Under the pieces are notes generated by a model that was not told the DNA's origin, did no database searches, and was given only the letters and a program-made list of their open reading frames with translations. From Bacteroides sp. (GTDB lineage Bacteria; Bacteroidota; Bacteroidia; Bacteroidales; Bacteroidaceae): a DNA stretch of 64,000 bases. This document shows, piece after piece, positions 42,733 through 52,745 of the stretch (positions are counted from its first letter, which is position 1; the number at the start of each line of letters is the position of its first letter). Made by a program: the position numbers and the translations under genes. The stretch lies in contig JAMPDJ010000001.1 in assembly GCA_023665805.1 (NCBI GenBank), positions 62,001-126,000 of the forward strand, given 5' to 3'.

Positions 42733-44709
42733 ATGATGCGTAGATTTTCTTTTGTCTTTATGCTGTTGTATGCAGCCGGGACATTTGGCCTGGATGTGTA
42801 TACAATGACGGATTCCGTGGTGTGCGATACCTCCATGTCTCGGCATGACATGTATGAGTTGGTGGTTACGGCCACGCGAACTCCACGGCCCATAAAGGAT
42901 GTGCCTGTATTGACAAGAGTGCTTGATCATCGCGACATTGCATTGAGCGATGCCGTGGATTTGAGCGACCTCTTGAGCAGGGAGATGCCAGGGGTGGAGT
43001 TCTCTTATTCTATGAACCAGAAAACGAGCATGAATATGGGTGGTTTTGCCGGGCAGAGCATATTGGTTCTGGTGGACGGGGAACGTTTGGCAGGTGAGAC
43101 AATGGAGAACGTGGATTTCAGTCGTTTGAACCTGAACAATGTGGAACGCATAGAGATTGTCCGTGGATCCCAATCGGCGCTCTATGGGGCAGGTGCCGTG
43201 GGGGGTGTTATAAACATTATCACAGGCGACCCCAAGGCTCCATGGGCTCTTAACCTGAATGGCCAGTTGGGAGACCACCGTGCTCAGCGTTACGGTGGTG
43301 TCTTCGGGCTAAGGCAAGGCAAGATTGGTAACACGTTGGATGTACAGTATCATATGGTGGACAACTATACCGTGTGTATGGACTATGCCGATGATTGTGA
43401 GTTTCGCCGCGTCTATGGTGAGCGAACATGGAATGTTAAGGACAAGTTGACTTGGTGTCTTTCAAAAGATTTGAAGCTTACGGCACGCGCAGGATATTAT
43501 TTTAAGGAAATGCCTACTGATATTGACGTTTATGAGCGTAGCAGGGATTTTGCCGGGGGGCTGAAGGCGGATTGGAGTATATCTGACGTGGACAATCTGG
43601 AAGTATCTCTGGCTTATGATCAATACGACAAATCAGATTTGTTGCGATTATGGAATCGCGATGTTATGGACTATCGTAATGTGCATATGTCCGTTCGTAG
43701 CCTTTATAACCGTACATTGCGTGCGCGCGACGTGATGACGGTGGGAGGGGACTATGTACGTAATTTCTTGTATTCCTATCAATTTGAGGATGGAAACAGT
43801 CGTGTGCAGCATATCGGTGACCTGTTTGCCCAGTACGATTGCCACATTAGTGACTGTTGGGAAGTGATAGGAGCCGGGCGATGGGATTATCTTGTTGACG
43901 AGCGGTCTGCATCTCAAGTCACCGGTAAGTTGGGATTGTGCTACAAGCCAATTGGCAGAGTTGCACTGAGAGCTGGATATGCAGGAGGTTTCCGCGCCCC
44001 CACGCTGAAGGAGAAGTATTCCCGTTTCAATATGGTGGGGGACATATACGTATATGGCAATGAGAAATTGGTGGCGGAAAAGTCCCACAACGTGTACGTG
44101 TCCTCCGAAACATATTGGCAGAACTATCATCTGTCGGTATCGGCCACATACAGCCGTGTTGGCAACAGGATATCAACTTCTGCTCCGGTGCAAGGAGGTA
44201 TGGGCGAGTATTATATCAGTTATATGAACCAGTCTCGCGTCAATGTGATGGGTTTGGAACTCTTGGCCCAAGGCAGATGGGTGCCTGCTTCCGGACACTC
44301 TTTGGCCGCACGTGTCAACTATGTATTTACGGGGGAATGGTGTGGTGGCGATTCTGCAACTCCATACGCTCCTGCCCGTCCGCATTCGTTTAATGTTCGC
44401 CTTGATTGGGATTGCCATTGGAGCCGCTTCTATAGTACCACTTTCTCTGTTTCCGGACGTGTACTGTCGGCAGTGGACTATGAAATGATGCAGATGGACT
44501 ATCCTTTTGCCACGCATAGTGTGCACAATCCTGCCTACACGATATGGCGTTTGCAGTTGCAGAACCGCCTGGGGCAAGGCATACGCTTGAATGTGGCTGT
44601 GGACAATATATTCAACTATGCACCTCGGGTGTACTATTTCAATTCTCCTGTGACGCTGGGTGTCAATCTCATGGCAGGTATCAGTGTGGACGTGGATAGG
44701 TTGTTTTAG
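42733..44709 (+). CDS. TonB-dependent outer-membrane receptor, haem-type (HmuR-like)
   Basis: A 658-residue receptor with signal peptide. The TonB box is ELVVTATRTP (about 42-51). The plug domain (about 55-165) has LLSREMPGVEF, ILVLVDGERL, IEIVRGSQSALYGAGAVGGVINIIT. The 22-strand barrel follows, with FRAPTLKEKY and YGNEKLVAEKS corresponding to the FRAP/NPNL haem-receptor motif, and it ends in an aromatic residue (DRLF). Adjacent to HmuY it is most likely a haem or haemoprotein transporter. Other substrates (cobalamin, iron chelates) cannot be excluded. Confidence 0.88.
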   Translation: MMRRFSFVFMLLYAAGTFGLDVYTMTDSVVCDTSMSRHDMYELVVTATRTPRPIKDVPVLTRVLDHRDIALSDAVDLSDLLSREMPGVEFSYSMNQKTSMNMGGFAGQSILVLVDGERLAGETMENVDFSRLNLNNVERIEIVRGSQSALYGAGAVGGVINIITGDPKAPWALNLNGQLGDHRAQRYGGVFGLRQGKIGNTLDVQYHMVDNYTVCMDYADDCEFRRVYGERTWNVKDKLTWCLSKDLKLTARAGYYFKEMPTDIDVYERSRDFAGGLKADWSISDVDNLEVSLAYDQYDKSDLLRLWNRDVMDYRNVHMSVRSLYNRTLRARDVMTVGGDYVRNFLYSYQFEDGNSRVQHIGDLFAQYDCHISDCWEVIGAGRWDYLVDERSASQVTGKLGLCYKPIGRVALRAGYAGGFRAPTLKEKYSRFNMVGDIYVYGNEKLVAEKSHNVYVSSETYWQNYHLSVSATYSRVGNRISTSAPVQGGMGEYYISYMNQSRVNVMGLELLAQGRWVPASGHSLAARVNYVFTGEWCGGDSATPYAPARPHSFNVRLDWDCHWSRFYSTTFSVSGRVLSAVDYEMMQMDYPFATHSVHNPAYTIWRLQLQNRLGQGIRLNVAVDNIFNYAPRVYYFNSPVTLGVNLMAGISVDVDRLF

Positions 44710-44720
44710 GTTCAGAGTAC

Positions 44721-45074
44721 ATGTACGAAATGGTGATGCATCGTAAAACAACAAAAATATCAGGCATTGAGGTGGAAAAACGAACAGTGGAGTTCATGAT
44801 AAGGCTTTACTGTGGCAATAAGCACCATGCGACAGATGGATGCCTGTGTCCAGAGTGTCGCAGTTTGCTTGAATATGCTTTCCGTCGTTTGGATAATTGC
44901 CGCTATGGCGAGACAAAACCTTCTTGTACACGTTGTCCGGTGCACTGTTATGCTCCTTATAGGCGTGAACATATACGTAGAGTCATGCGTTATGCCGGTC
45001 CTCGAATGATATGGTATCACCCGATGCAAGCCATTGGACACCTGTGGGATTTCCTGTTGGCACGCATGGGGTGA
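44721..45074 (+). CDS. YgbA-like (nitrous oxide-stimulated promoter family) protein
   Basis: A 117-residue cytosolic protein of the family that includes E. coli YgbA. Cysteines are arranged as CLCPECRSLLEYAF and CTRCPVHCY, followed by the diagnostic YRREHIRRVMRYAGPRMIWYHP. In E. coli the gene responds to nitric oxide; the biochemical role is not settled. It is the last gene of the haem-uptake unit (11 bp after the receptor), which hints at metal or haem handling. ATG 44736 is a possible later start. Confidence 0.85.
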   Translation: MYEMVMHRKTTKISGIEVEKRTVEFMIRLYCGNKHHATDGCLCPECRSLLEYAFRRLDNCRYGETKPSCTRCPVHCYAPYRREHIRRVMRYAGPRMIWYHPMQAIGHLWDFLLARMG

Positions 45075-45164
45075 CGCGGGTATCTTGGAGTGTATATGCA
45101 GTGACGGTAGTCGTTTGGTTGAATGAACGGGGTGGGGTAGTAAATATGGTGTATTTATGACGTT

Positions 45165-46112
45165 TTAGGATTGTTTGCGTTTGGCTATGGCCTTGCTAAG
45201 CATTTCTATGCCGGAGACCAATAGGAGACCAGTCATTGCAAAGATGACGGCACTGACGTAGTGCATGTCTACTCGCTCCGTGGGTATAGTTGCCAGCAAT
45301 TCCTGTGGTACGTCTGGAAATTGTGATTGTTTAATGGCATCCATATTGCTCCATGGCCACACTTTCACAAGAGAGCCTATGATGAAACCGGCCATGACTA
45401 AGAGTGTTTCGCGATGGAAGCGTCGCAACAGCCAATGTAGGAATTTGGAGAAACTGATAATGCCTGTGAGTGCTCCTAATCCAAAGATGGCGATGATGGG
45501 CAAGTTGCCTTTGATGTCTCCGCTTGTCAATCCTGATATGACGCTCATGATGTATTCATATTTTCCCAGGATTAGTAAAATGAAGCTACCTGATATGCCG
45601 GGAAGTATCATGGCACATATTGCTATGGCTCCACTGAGGAAGATGAACCAGAGGTCGTCTGGTGTTTCGGTAGGAGAAAGCGTGCATACGACCACACCAA
45701 GAAAGATGCCAAAAACGACCATCAGCAATGAAAGTGGTGTCCATTTATTTATTTCTTTGAGGATGAAGATGGAGGATGCCACTATCAGACCAAAGAAGAA
45801 CCCCCAAGTCTCTATGGGGTGATGACTGAGAAGGTATAGCATCAGTTTGGCTAATGTGGCTACGCTGAAGAGTATGCCGATACCTATCGATACCAGAAAG
45901 TTGCCATTGATATGTTGCCAAAATCCTTTTATGTTGCCTGAGAGCAACAGACGCATTGCCTGTGTGTTGATGGAGTTGATGGATGCAACAAGCTCCTCGA
46001 AGATGCCTGTCATGAAAGCGATGGTACCGCCACTCACGCCCGGTATGGCATCAGCGGCTCCCATTCCGACCCCTCGGACGGCAAGCATGATGTAGTCTTT
46101 GATCGTTCGCAT
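45165..46112 (-). CDS. popT: DUF368 membrane protein (PopT-type polyprenyl-phosphate transporter)
   Basis: A 315-residue integral membrane protein. The two inverted halves of the family each begin with a Pro-Gly-Ser-Gly motif: IPGVSGGTIAFMTG (about 24-37) and LPGISGSFILLILG (about 170-183). There are about eight to ten membrane segments. DUF368 proteins have been identified as undecaprenyl-phosphate recycling transporters (PopT), which return the carrier lipid to the cytosolic face; I assign the symbol on family grounds. It is last in the collinear run starting at ruvC and follows a glycosyltransferase after 66 bp. Confidence 0.87.
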   Translation of the reverse strand: MRTIKDYIMLAVRGVGMGAADAIPGVSGGTIAFMTGIFEELVASINSINTQAMRLLLSGNIKGFWQHINGNFLVSIGIGILFSVATLAKLMLYLLSHHPIETWGFFFGLIVASSIFILKEINKWTPLSLLMVVFGIFLGVVVCTLSPTETPDDLWFIFLSGAIAICAMILPGISGSFILLILGKYEYIMSVISGLTSGDIKGNLPIIAIFGLGALTGIISFSKFLHWLLRRFHRETLLVMAGFIIGSLVKVWPWSNMDAIKQSQFPDVPQELLATIPTERVDMHYVSAVIFAMTGLLLVSGIEMLSKAIAKRKQS

Positions 46113-46178
46113 GTGTTATGATTGGTTTGAGTTTGTGTTTGTTGACGTTTAGCGAGGATAATGTAAAATATGCTATTC

Positions 46179-47030
46179 TCAATAGTGCTTCTTGATAAAT
46201 GTCCTTTTATCTGTCAAGCACCATCGAATGTTGTCATAAAGGTCTTGTAAGCCATACAATACCGAACCTCGATGGATGGTACACAGGCAATGCAAGAAGT
46301 ACGTGAGGACACGGAGATGGCGTCGTGGCATGTGATGCGAGGTCTCAACATCGAATAATCGTCTTTGTGACCAAAAATGACGGTTGGTGTTGGCATCTCT
46401 GCATGGGAAGAATGTCCGGTCTGCAATGACAAGAGGTCTGTGCCTGCCTGCCGTGTGTGCCACAAATATGTCCATCGTACCAGTTTTGAGAGCGAGAAAT
46501 CTGGACGGAGCATTGTAATGGAGAAATATCTCCTTGTCCATCCCAATTATGGTGTTACCAGTCCTGAATAATCCGTAGTGCGTGGATTGGTTGAGTAGCA
46601 GGTTGTTACGCCAAGATTCGTGTCCGGCATTGAAATAGTCGTTCAAGCCATTGGTGCGTATACGTACGGTAGGAATGATTATCATTCCATTGCCAGGACA
46701 CCATATCCTCTGTACATCAGCCAGCCAATTATCTGAGGGTACCTCTGTATCGGCATCCATCAAAATGACACGTGATGCTATGGCTGCTCTCATGCCCAAA
46801 TGCAGAGCCAGCCTCTCATAGCTGATGTTTCTTGCATTGACAGGTAGGGACAGATGTCGCAGACGAGGATGCTTTTCCTCCATGGCCTGGAGCAAATCTG
46901 TGGTATCGTCTTCGCTATACATGTCCACTACCACTACCTCATAGTCCACCCCTTGTTGGGAGAGCAGTGATGGGAGGTGGGTGGCAAGCTTCTCACGTTC
47001 ATCGTGGGTGAGAATGATGATGGCAATCAT
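46179..47030 (-). CDS. Family 2 glycosyltransferase
   Basis: A 283-residue GT-A enzyme. It starts MIAIIILTHDEREKL; the donor-binding first Asp block is VVVVDMYSEDDT, and the DxD metal site is ILMDADTEVPSDNW. The C-terminal part (about 200-283) is basic and aromatic, without strong membrane helices. The acceptor is unknown. ATG 47030 overlaps the lysA stop by 4 bases (ATGA), so translation is coupled to lysA. The context, next to a carrier-lipid transporter, suggests cell-envelope glycan work. Confidence 0.83.
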   Translation of the reverse strand: MIAIIILTHDEREKLATHLPSLLSQQGVDYEVVVVDMYSEDDTTDLLQAMEEKHPRLRHLSLPVNARNISYERLALHLGMRAAIASRVILMDADTEVPSDNWLADVQRIWCPGNGMIIIPTVRIRTNGLNDYFNAGHESWRNNLLLNQSTHYGLFRTGNTIIGMDKEIFLHYNAPSRFLALKTGTMDIFVAHTAGRHRPLVIADRTFFPCRDANTNRHFWSQRRLFDVETSHHMPRRHLRVLTYFLHCLCTIHRGSVLYGLQDLYDNIRWCLTDKRTFIKKHY

Positions 47031-48181
47031 TGAAGTTCTTCTGTAATGTAACCAACAGGCAGTTGTCTGCAATTATATCCTGATGCCATTATCTCACCGT
47101 ATGCTCCGGCCGAGCGGAATGCTACAAGGTCGCCACGTTTGGTGCGTGGCATTCCGTAATTTTTGATGAAGACATCGCTGCTTTCGCAGATTGGTCCAAC
47201 CACATCATATGTTACAAAGTCCGTGGGGGTATCGGCTGTGAGGTTGTCTACCTGATGGTATGCCCCGTAGAGAGCCGGGCGCACCAGATCGGTCATTCCT
47301 GCGTCCACTATGCAGAAGTTCTTGATGGGATTGCTTTTGATATAAAGGACACGTGACACGAGGGTACCGCATTGGCCTACTATGGATCGACCCAACTCAA
47401 AATGCAACTGTTGCCCGGGACGCAGTTGAAGATTTTGGCGGTAGGTGTCGAAATAGGCGTGAAAATCAGGTATAGGGTTATGGTCAGGCTGCTTGTAATC
47501 TATGCCTAATCCACCGCCAACGTTGATATTTTCTATTGTATGGATGCCTGTAGCCTCCAAACGATTCTGTATTTCGTTTATGCGGTGAGAAAGGACGACA
47601 AAATCATCCATCTCCAATATCTGGCTGCCTATGTGAAAGTGCAGTCCGACGAATTCCACACCACTCATCTCTTGGGTCATACCTATGATGTGCTCCATGT
47701 CTTGCATATCTATACCGAACTTGTTCTCGGCCAGTCCTGTTGTGATATTGCTATGCGTATGTGCTCCGACATTTGGGTTTATGCGAAGAGCGACACGTGC
47801 TTTCTTGCCTTTGGATATGGATAACTGGTTGATGATTTCCAGTTCCGGGATGCTTTCGACGTTGAATGCGAATATGTCTGCATCCAGTCCCAACTCTATT
47901 TCCCAATCGCTTTTCCCCACTCCGGCATAGACAATTTTATTGGCAGGGAAGCCAGCATGCAGGGCCGCCTGTATTTCTCCGCCACTTACGCAATCGGCAC
48001 CGAGACCTGCCTGTGCTATGATGTTCAGAATCTTGGGATTGGCACAGGCTTTTACTGCATAGTGCACATGCATGTTGGGGGATAGGTTGTGGAGTATTTC
48101 TGTGAGTGTGCGTCGGAGCAATGCTGTGTCGTAGTAGTAAAATGGTGTGCGCAGTTTTTGAAAATTATCTACAGGAAACAT
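47027..48181 (-). CDS. lysA: Diaminopimelate decarboxylase
   Basis: A 384-residue PLP enzyme making lysine from meso-diaminopimelate, the last step of the pathway. The PLP lysine is in VHYAVKACANP (about residue 45). HFHIGSQI, GGGLGIDY, HFELGRSIVGQ, CESSDVF (active-site Cys across the dimer) and FRSAGAYG are all present. ATG 48181 gives the family start (MFPVDNFQKLRTPFYYYD). The frame is open further upstream to 48349, and ATG 48214 is an alternative. It lies downstream of lysC on the same strand with a gap of about 250 bp that has no evident promoter box. Confidence 0.94.
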   Translation of the reverse strand: MFPVDNFQKLRTPFYYYDTALLRRTLTEILHNLSPNMHVHYAVKACANPKILNIIAQAGLGADCVSGGEIQAALHAGFPANKIVYAGVGKSDWEIELGLDADIFAFNVESIPELEIINQLSISKGKKARVALRINPNVGAHTHSNITTGLAENKFGIDMQDMEHIIGMTQEMSGVEFVGLHFHIGSQILEMDDFVVLSHRINEIQNRLEATGIHTIENINVGGGLGIDYKQPDHNPIPDFHAYFDTYRQNLQLRPGQQLHFELGRSIVGQCGTLVSRVLYIKSNPIKNFCIVDAGMTDLVRPALYGAYHQVDNLTADTPTDFVTYDVVGPICESSDVFIKNYGMPRTKRGDLVAFRSAGAYGEIMASGYNCRQLPVGYITEELQ

Positions 48182-48435
48182 GGGGCTTGGTGTATGGATG
48201 TTCTCTTGATGCATTTGAATTATCGATTTCACTGGCGTGGATTCACGTTCCGTCAATGTGATCAAACGCGAATATTGGAGCCTGTCTCCATGGAGGTAAA
48301 GGCAAGGCCTTTGGAAGACCATGCTCTTACATCCATGGACTATTGACAAACAAAATCAGAAGCAAACAGTTGACCAAGACTTGTGTCAGTCGGTTGTTCT
48401 GATGTTTGATTTGAAGGTTCAATTCAGTTAGGCAC

Positions 48436-49749
48436 TTAGAATAAAGTCTTTTGCAGTGCTTGGAGTGCCTGTTGTTTGTGCTCGGCCTTCACCAGGAACG
48501 AGATATTGTGGTTGCTGCCTCCGTATGAAATCATGCGTACCGGAATATCGCGGAGTGCATCGCATGCTACGCTCTCGAACCCGCAGTTCTCAGGACGCAA
48601 GTCACCGACAACGCATATGATGCACATGTTCTCATCGCATGTGACGGTGCCGTATTTCTTCAACTCGGAAATGATGTCTGCCAAATGCGCTGTATTGTCA
48701 ATGGTGAGGCTTACACCAACTTCGCTGGTGCATATCATGTCTATGCTGGTACGATATGTTTCGAATATCTCGAATACCTTGCGCAGGAATCCATAGGCAA
48801 GAAGCATTCGAGAGGAATTGATGTGTATGCAGGTGTTGTTGTCGCGGGCTGCCACGGCTTTGATTCTGCCTTCATGGAATTCATTGTTGATGATTGTTCC
48901 AGGGGCATCGGGAGCCATCGTGTTGAGCAGGCGTACAGGCACACCGGAAAATTTTGCCGGTTGTATGCATGTGGGGTGCAGGATTTTTGCACCGAAATAG
49001 GCCAGTTCGGCTGCTTCGGCAAAATTCAACTGACGTACCGGAGTTGTACCCTCCACGTAGCGTGGGTCGTTGTTGTGCATACCGTCAATGTCTGTCCATA
49101 TCTGGATTTCTTCTGCTTGGAGTGCGGCACCTATCAGACAAGCCGTATAGTCGGAACCACCACGCAGAAGGTTGTCCACTTCACCGTATGCGTTGCGACA
49201 GATGAAACCTTGGGTGATGTATACTTGATAACCAGGGTTCTCCTTCATGTAGAACTGGCATTTGTCGGTAATGTAACGGAAGTCGGGGTCGGCATTCTTA
49301 TCTGTGCGGATAATCTCCAATGCAGGGAGCAGTATGGCATTGACACCGCATTCCTGCAGGTAATTGGTAACCATATTGGTGGATATGATTTCACCCTCTG
49401 CCAGTATCACCTTTTCCTCAAATGAGGTAAAATGTATCTTGGTGAAACTACGCAGATAGCGGAACTGTTCCTTGATAAATCCGCGGGTCTTCTCGCGCCA
49501 TTCCTCGGTACTATACAATTCATCCACATGCCCCATATAGGTTCGTTCCAGCTTATTGATGATAGTACTTGCGCCTTCGGGGTTCTTCCTATAGAGATAA
49601 TCCGATATTTCCACCAAAGAGTTAGTCGTACCGCTCATGGCCGAGAGTACAACGAATCTCTGCTCGTCTCCTTTGGTGAAGAGATTGCAGGCATCCTTCA
49701 TGCGCTGTGGTGTACCAATGCTGGTACCTCCGAATTTCATTACTTTCAT
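48436..49749 (-). CDS. lysC: Aspartate kinase (monofunctional)
   Basis: A 437-residue enzyme that phosphorylates aspartate, the first step toward lysine, threonine and methionine. The N-terminal kinase has MKVMKFGGTSIG, FVVLSAMSGTTNSLVE and LLRGGSDYTACLIGAAL with WTDIDG. Two C-terminal ACT-type regulatory regions follow (about 300-437; IDMICTSEVGVSLTID, VCVVGD-like IICVVGDLRPE), so feedback inhibition by an amino acid is expected. There is no homoserine dehydrogenase fusion. It lies 16 bp downstream of an FtsE-like gene and upstream of lysA. Confidence 0.95.
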   Translation of the reverse strand: MKVMKFGGTSIGTPQRMKDACNLFTKGDEQRFVVLSAMSGTTNSLVEISDYLYRKNPEGASTIINKLERTYMGHVDELYSTEEWREKTRGFIKEQFRYLRSFTKIHFTSFEEKVILAEGEIISTNMVTNYLQECGVNAILLPALEIIRTDKNADPDFRYITDKCQFYMKENPGYQVYITQGFICRNAYGEVDNLLRGGSDYTACLIGAALQAEEIQIWTDIDGMHNNDPRYVEGTTPVRQLNFAEAAELAYFGAKILHPTCIQPAKFSGVPVRLLNTMAPDAPGTIINNEFHEGRIKAVAARDNNTCIHINSSRMLLAYGFLRKVFEIFETYRTSIDMICTSEVGVSLTIDNTAHLADIISELKKYGTVTCDENMCIICVVGDLRPENCGFESVACDALRDIPVRMISYGGSNHNISFLVKAEHKQQALQALQKTLF

Positions 49750-49765
49750 GTGTGTAGATATGTAT

Positions 49766-50440
49766 TTATTGTGTATTCGTTTTTAGTGTTAGTGTCTCGT
49801 TTTCGCAAAGATATATCGTCCCGGGGAAATATTCCGGCCATTGCATGTTGTGGGTGGAAACAACTACTGTACAATTGCCCTGTCGACGTACTTCGTCCAA
49901 AAGTGCCATGACACGCTCTCCGTTTTCGCTGTCCAACTGTCCTGTTGGTTCATCGGCAAGTATCAGTTCGGGATGATTGAGTATGGCTCTGGCTATGCAG
50001 ACACATTGTTTCTGTCCTCCGGATAGCTCATGTGGATAACATTTGCCCTTGTCCTGCAATTCTACCCAATTGAGAACTTCTGTTATGCGTTCGCGGCGCA
50101 TGGATTTCTTGTTCCACTCTGTGGCACGCAATACAAAATCCAGATTTTCAGTGACGGTTCGGTCTGGTAACAACCTCAGATCTTGATGTACTATGCCCAT
50201 CCGCCTGCGAAGATATTGAAGGTCGCTGTGGGTGATGTGTTGCATGTCTTGGTCCAAAATCAAAGCATTGCCACTATAGATGCTCGTGTTGCCATACATA
50301 CTGGATAATAGAGTGCTTTTGCCTGTACCGACCAAACCTGTCAGATATATCAGATCACCAGGTTGTGCTTGCAAGTTTATGCCGGAAAGAACCGTGCGTT
50401 TCTCGTATCGTAGATGGACATCAGTATAGTTTATTGTCAT
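49766..50440 (-). CDS. ftsE: FtsE-like ABC ATPase
   Basis: A 224-residue ATP-binding subunit. Walker A is GLVGTGKST, the signature LSGGQKQ, Walker B LILADEPTG and the switch His in VSTHN. Its length and YTDVHLRYEKRTVLSGINL start match FtsE, which with FtsX controls peptidoglycan hydrolases during division. No ftsX is adjacent, so the partner must be elsewhere; a LolD/MacB-type role is the alternative. It sits between hisIE (105 bp upstream) and lysC (16 bp downstream). Confidence 0.82.
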   Translation of the reverse strand: MTINYTDVHLRYEKRTVLSGINLQAQPGDLIYLTGLVGTGKSTLLSSMYGNTSIYSGNALILDQDMQHITHSDLQYLRRRMGIVHQDLRLLPDRTVTENLDFVLRATEWNKKSMRRERITEVLNWVELQDKGKCYPHELSGGQKQCVCIARAILNHPELILADEPTGQLDSENGERVMALLDEVRRQGNCTVVVSTHNMQWPEYFPGTIYLCENETLTLKTNTQ

Positions 50441-50545
50441 ATGCTTTGTATATGCTTGAATTTATGCCTCTTGTGTGGTGGGCATATAGGCGTGAATATG
50501 CTCTCCCGTCTGTTGTGCTCAATGGTAAATAGAGTATGGAATGTG

Positions 50546-51196
50546 TTAATGTTTTTTCCAGTTGGGATTGTGGCGTTCCATGAGTTCGGTTGCCAATTGC
50601 TCTATGCGCAACCCCTTGCTGGTCATGAGTACGATGAGGTGATAAAGCATGTCTGAACCTTCGTATATCATGCGTTCGTCAGTACCGTTGACTGCCTCTA
50701 TTACCAGCTCCAATGCCTCTTCGCCGACTTTTTGTGCCATGCGGTTCAAGCCATCTCGAAATAGCGAGGTGGTGTAGGAGCCTTCTGGCATTTGACGATG
50801 ACGTTCCTCAATGAAATCCTGTAAGTCACTTAGGAAGAGCAACGGGTTAGCATCATTTTTCTGCTCTGTTGCTTGGTCTTTTATTGGAGCATTTGCTTCT
50901 CCCCAACAGGTGTCGGTTCCTGTATGACAGACAGGACCGTCCGGATGCACGCGGATGAGCAAAGTGTCATTGTCACAATCGTTTTTAATGTCAACTACGT
51001 TCAAAAAGTTACCACTTGTCTCTCCCTTGGTCCAAATGGTCTGGCGACTACGGCTCCAAAAGGTTACTTTGCCTGTCTGTACGGTGATGTTGTAGGCCTG
51101 TTGATTCATGTAGCCAAGCATGAGTACCTGTCGAGTGTCGGCATCTTGTATTATAGCGGGAACGAGTCCCTGTGTCTTGTCAAAATTAATGTCCAT
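50546..51196 (-). CDS. hisIE: Bifunctional phosphoribosyl-AMP cyclohydrolase / phosphoribosyl-ATP pyrophosphatase
   Basis: A 216-residue fusion for the second and third steps of histidine synthesis. The HisI part (about 1-105) has QDADTRQVLMLGYMN, VTFWSRSRQTIWTKGETSG and CHTGTDTCWG with the zinc-binding Cys and His residues. The HisE part (about 120-216) is the helical MazG-like domain: SYTTSLFRDGLNRMAQKVGEEALELVIE and EGSDMLYHLIVLM. It is the last his gene of the run hisH-A-F-IE. Confidence 0.95.
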   Translation of the reverse strand: MDINFDKTQGLVPAIIQDADTRQVLMLGYMNQQAYNITVQTGKVTFWSRSRQTIWTKGETSGNFLNVVDIKNDCDNDTLLIRVHPDGPVCHTGTDTCWGEANAPIKDQATEQKNDANPLLFLSDLQDFIEERHRQMPEGSYTTSLFRDGLNRMAQKVGEEALELVIEAVNGTDERMIYEGSDMLYHLIVLMTSKGLRIEQLATELMERHNPNWKKH

Positions 51197-51258
51197 TTTG
51201 GCTATATATATTTATAATGTGTAGCTGTGTGTGTTAATAATCAACGGTCTGGTATCTG

Positions 51259-52014
51259 TTAAGGTCTGATTGCTATGTTTTGGGTTCTTAAGTAAGCCTT
51301 TAACTCTGGAATAGATATTTCCCCAAAATGGAATACACTGGCAGCCAAGGCTGCATCGGCATGTCCAATGGCAAATGCATCTCGGAAATGCTCTTTAGTC
51401 CCTGCTCCACCACTGGCTATGATTGGAATGGACAGATTGTCTGACAGGCGTGCCAACGCCTCATTTGCAAATCCTGATTTCACCCCGTCGTTATCCATTG
51501 ACGTGAATAGTATTTCGCCGGCACCGCGTTCCTGTACTTCGTGCGCCCAGTCGAACAAATTCAATTCCTGTCTTTGTCGTCCACCTTTGGTATAGCAATG
51601 CCAGCCATCGTGGTCTTGTCGTGCATCTATGGCACAGACTATTACTTGTGAACCGAAGTGGCGCGCAATGTCATCTATGAGCGATGGTGTGCGTATGGCC
51701 GCTGAGTTAATGCTGATTTTGTCGGCACCAGCATTCAATAAGCGTTCGACATCGCTAATTTCCTGTATCCCTCCACCTACGGTAAATGGTATGTTGATAG
51801 TTTCAGCCACACGGCTTACTATATCGGTAAATGTCTTGCGTTCCTCAAAACTGGCAGTGATATCCAAGAAACAGAGTTCGTCGGCTCCGTTGTCGCTATA
51901 TGCTTTTCCTAATTCCACCGGATCACCGGCAGTGCGAAGGTTTACAAAATTGGTGCCTTTTACAGTTAATCCGTTCTTGACATCCAGACAAGGTATTATT
52001 CTTTTTGCTACCAT
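51259..52014 (-). CDS. hisF: Imidazole glycerol phosphate synthase, cyclase subunit
   Basis: A 251-residue TIM-barrel that, with HisH, converts PRFAR to imidazole-glycerol phosphate and AICAR. Catalytic Asp residues are in [13 protein letters not shown] (about Asp11) and CAIDARQD (about Asp130). [19 protein letters not shown] and ASGGAGT are the phosphate-binding loops. Its start overlaps the hisA stop by 7 bp, so translation is coupled. Confidence 0.97.
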   Translation of the reverse strand: MVAKRIIPCLDVKNGLTVKGTNFVNLRTAGDPVELGKAYSDNGADELCFLDITASFEERKTFTDIVSRVAETINIPFTVGGGIQEISDVERLLNAGADKISINSAAIRTPSLIDDIARHFGSQVIVCAIDARQDHDGWHCYTKGGRQRQELNLFDWAHEVQERGAGEILFTSMDNDGVKSGFANEALARLSDNLSIPIIASGGAGTKEHFRDAFAIGHADAALAASVFHFGEISIPELKAYLRTQNIAIRP

Positions 52015-52718
52015 ATTTCGGTAATGTCTATTTTCCCTTCATAATATGCTTTACCAAAGACAACTGCAGGTATGCCGTTGTTATCCAGTTTGCGTATATC
52101 ATCGTTGCCGGAGACACCTCCTGATGCTATGAGATGTATTTGAGAATAGCAGGCCATTACAGTGCGGTAAAGTTCAATGGCAGGTCCTGAGAGGGTTCCG
52201 TCCTTGCTGATGTCTGTGCACAATACATTCTTCACTCCGGCTTTTACATACCTTTCCAAGAATGGCAGAAGTGCTTCGGTGGAGTCTTCTTTCCAGCCAT
52301 TTATGCTAACCATGCCATTACGAACATCTGCACCAAGAATAATTCTGTCCGCACCATATTTGTCAAGCCAGCCAAGAAACGTTTCCGGTTCTGTCACTGC
52401 AATGCTACCAATGGTCACCATGTGTGCTCCTGAGTCAAAGACCTTTTCTATGTCATCCTGTGTCTTGATGCCTCCACCGAAATCCACTATAAGATTTGTG
52501 TGCTGTGTGATTTTTCTCAGTATGGCATCGTTGACGACGTGTTTACTTTTGGCTCCATCTAAATCCACAATATGCAGACGTTTTAGCCCTATACGTTGAA
52601 ATTCCAATGCTTGGTCCAATGGGTCTTCATTGTATATGGTCTTCTGTTCGTAGTCGCCCTTAGTAAGACGTACACACTTGCCGTCTATTAAATCAATGGC
52701 CGGTATTAACTCTATCAT
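52008..52718 (-). CDS. hisA: Phosphoribosylformimino-5-aminoimidazole carboxamide ribotide isomerase
   Basis: A 236-residue half-barrel repeat protein related to His[13 protein letters not shown] carries the first catalytic Asp (about residue 8) and [10 protein letters not shown] the second (about 130). DFGGGIKT and LIASGGVSG are phosphate loops. It catalyses the Amadori isomerisation before HisF/HisH. It lies 27 bp downstream of hisH and overlaps hisF. Confidence 0.97.
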   Translation of the reverse strand: MIELIPAIDLIDGKCVRLTKGDYEQKTIYNEDPLDQALEFQRIGLKRLHIVDLDGAKSKHVVNDAILRKITQHTNLIVDFGGGIKTQDDIEKVFDSGAHMVTIGSIAVTEPETFLGWLDKYGADRIILGADVRNGMVSINGWKEDSTEALLPFLERYVKAGVKNVLCTDISKDGTLSGPAIELYRTVMACYSQIHLIASGGVSGNDDIRKLDNNGIPAVVFGKAYYEGKIDITEIW

Positions 52719-52745
52719 GCTGGCAGGTTGGTGTAATGTATGGAG

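Noticed and set aside
48685..49425. Forward ORF of 246 codons
   Set aside because: Antisense to lysC, whose kinase and ACT motifs are clear.
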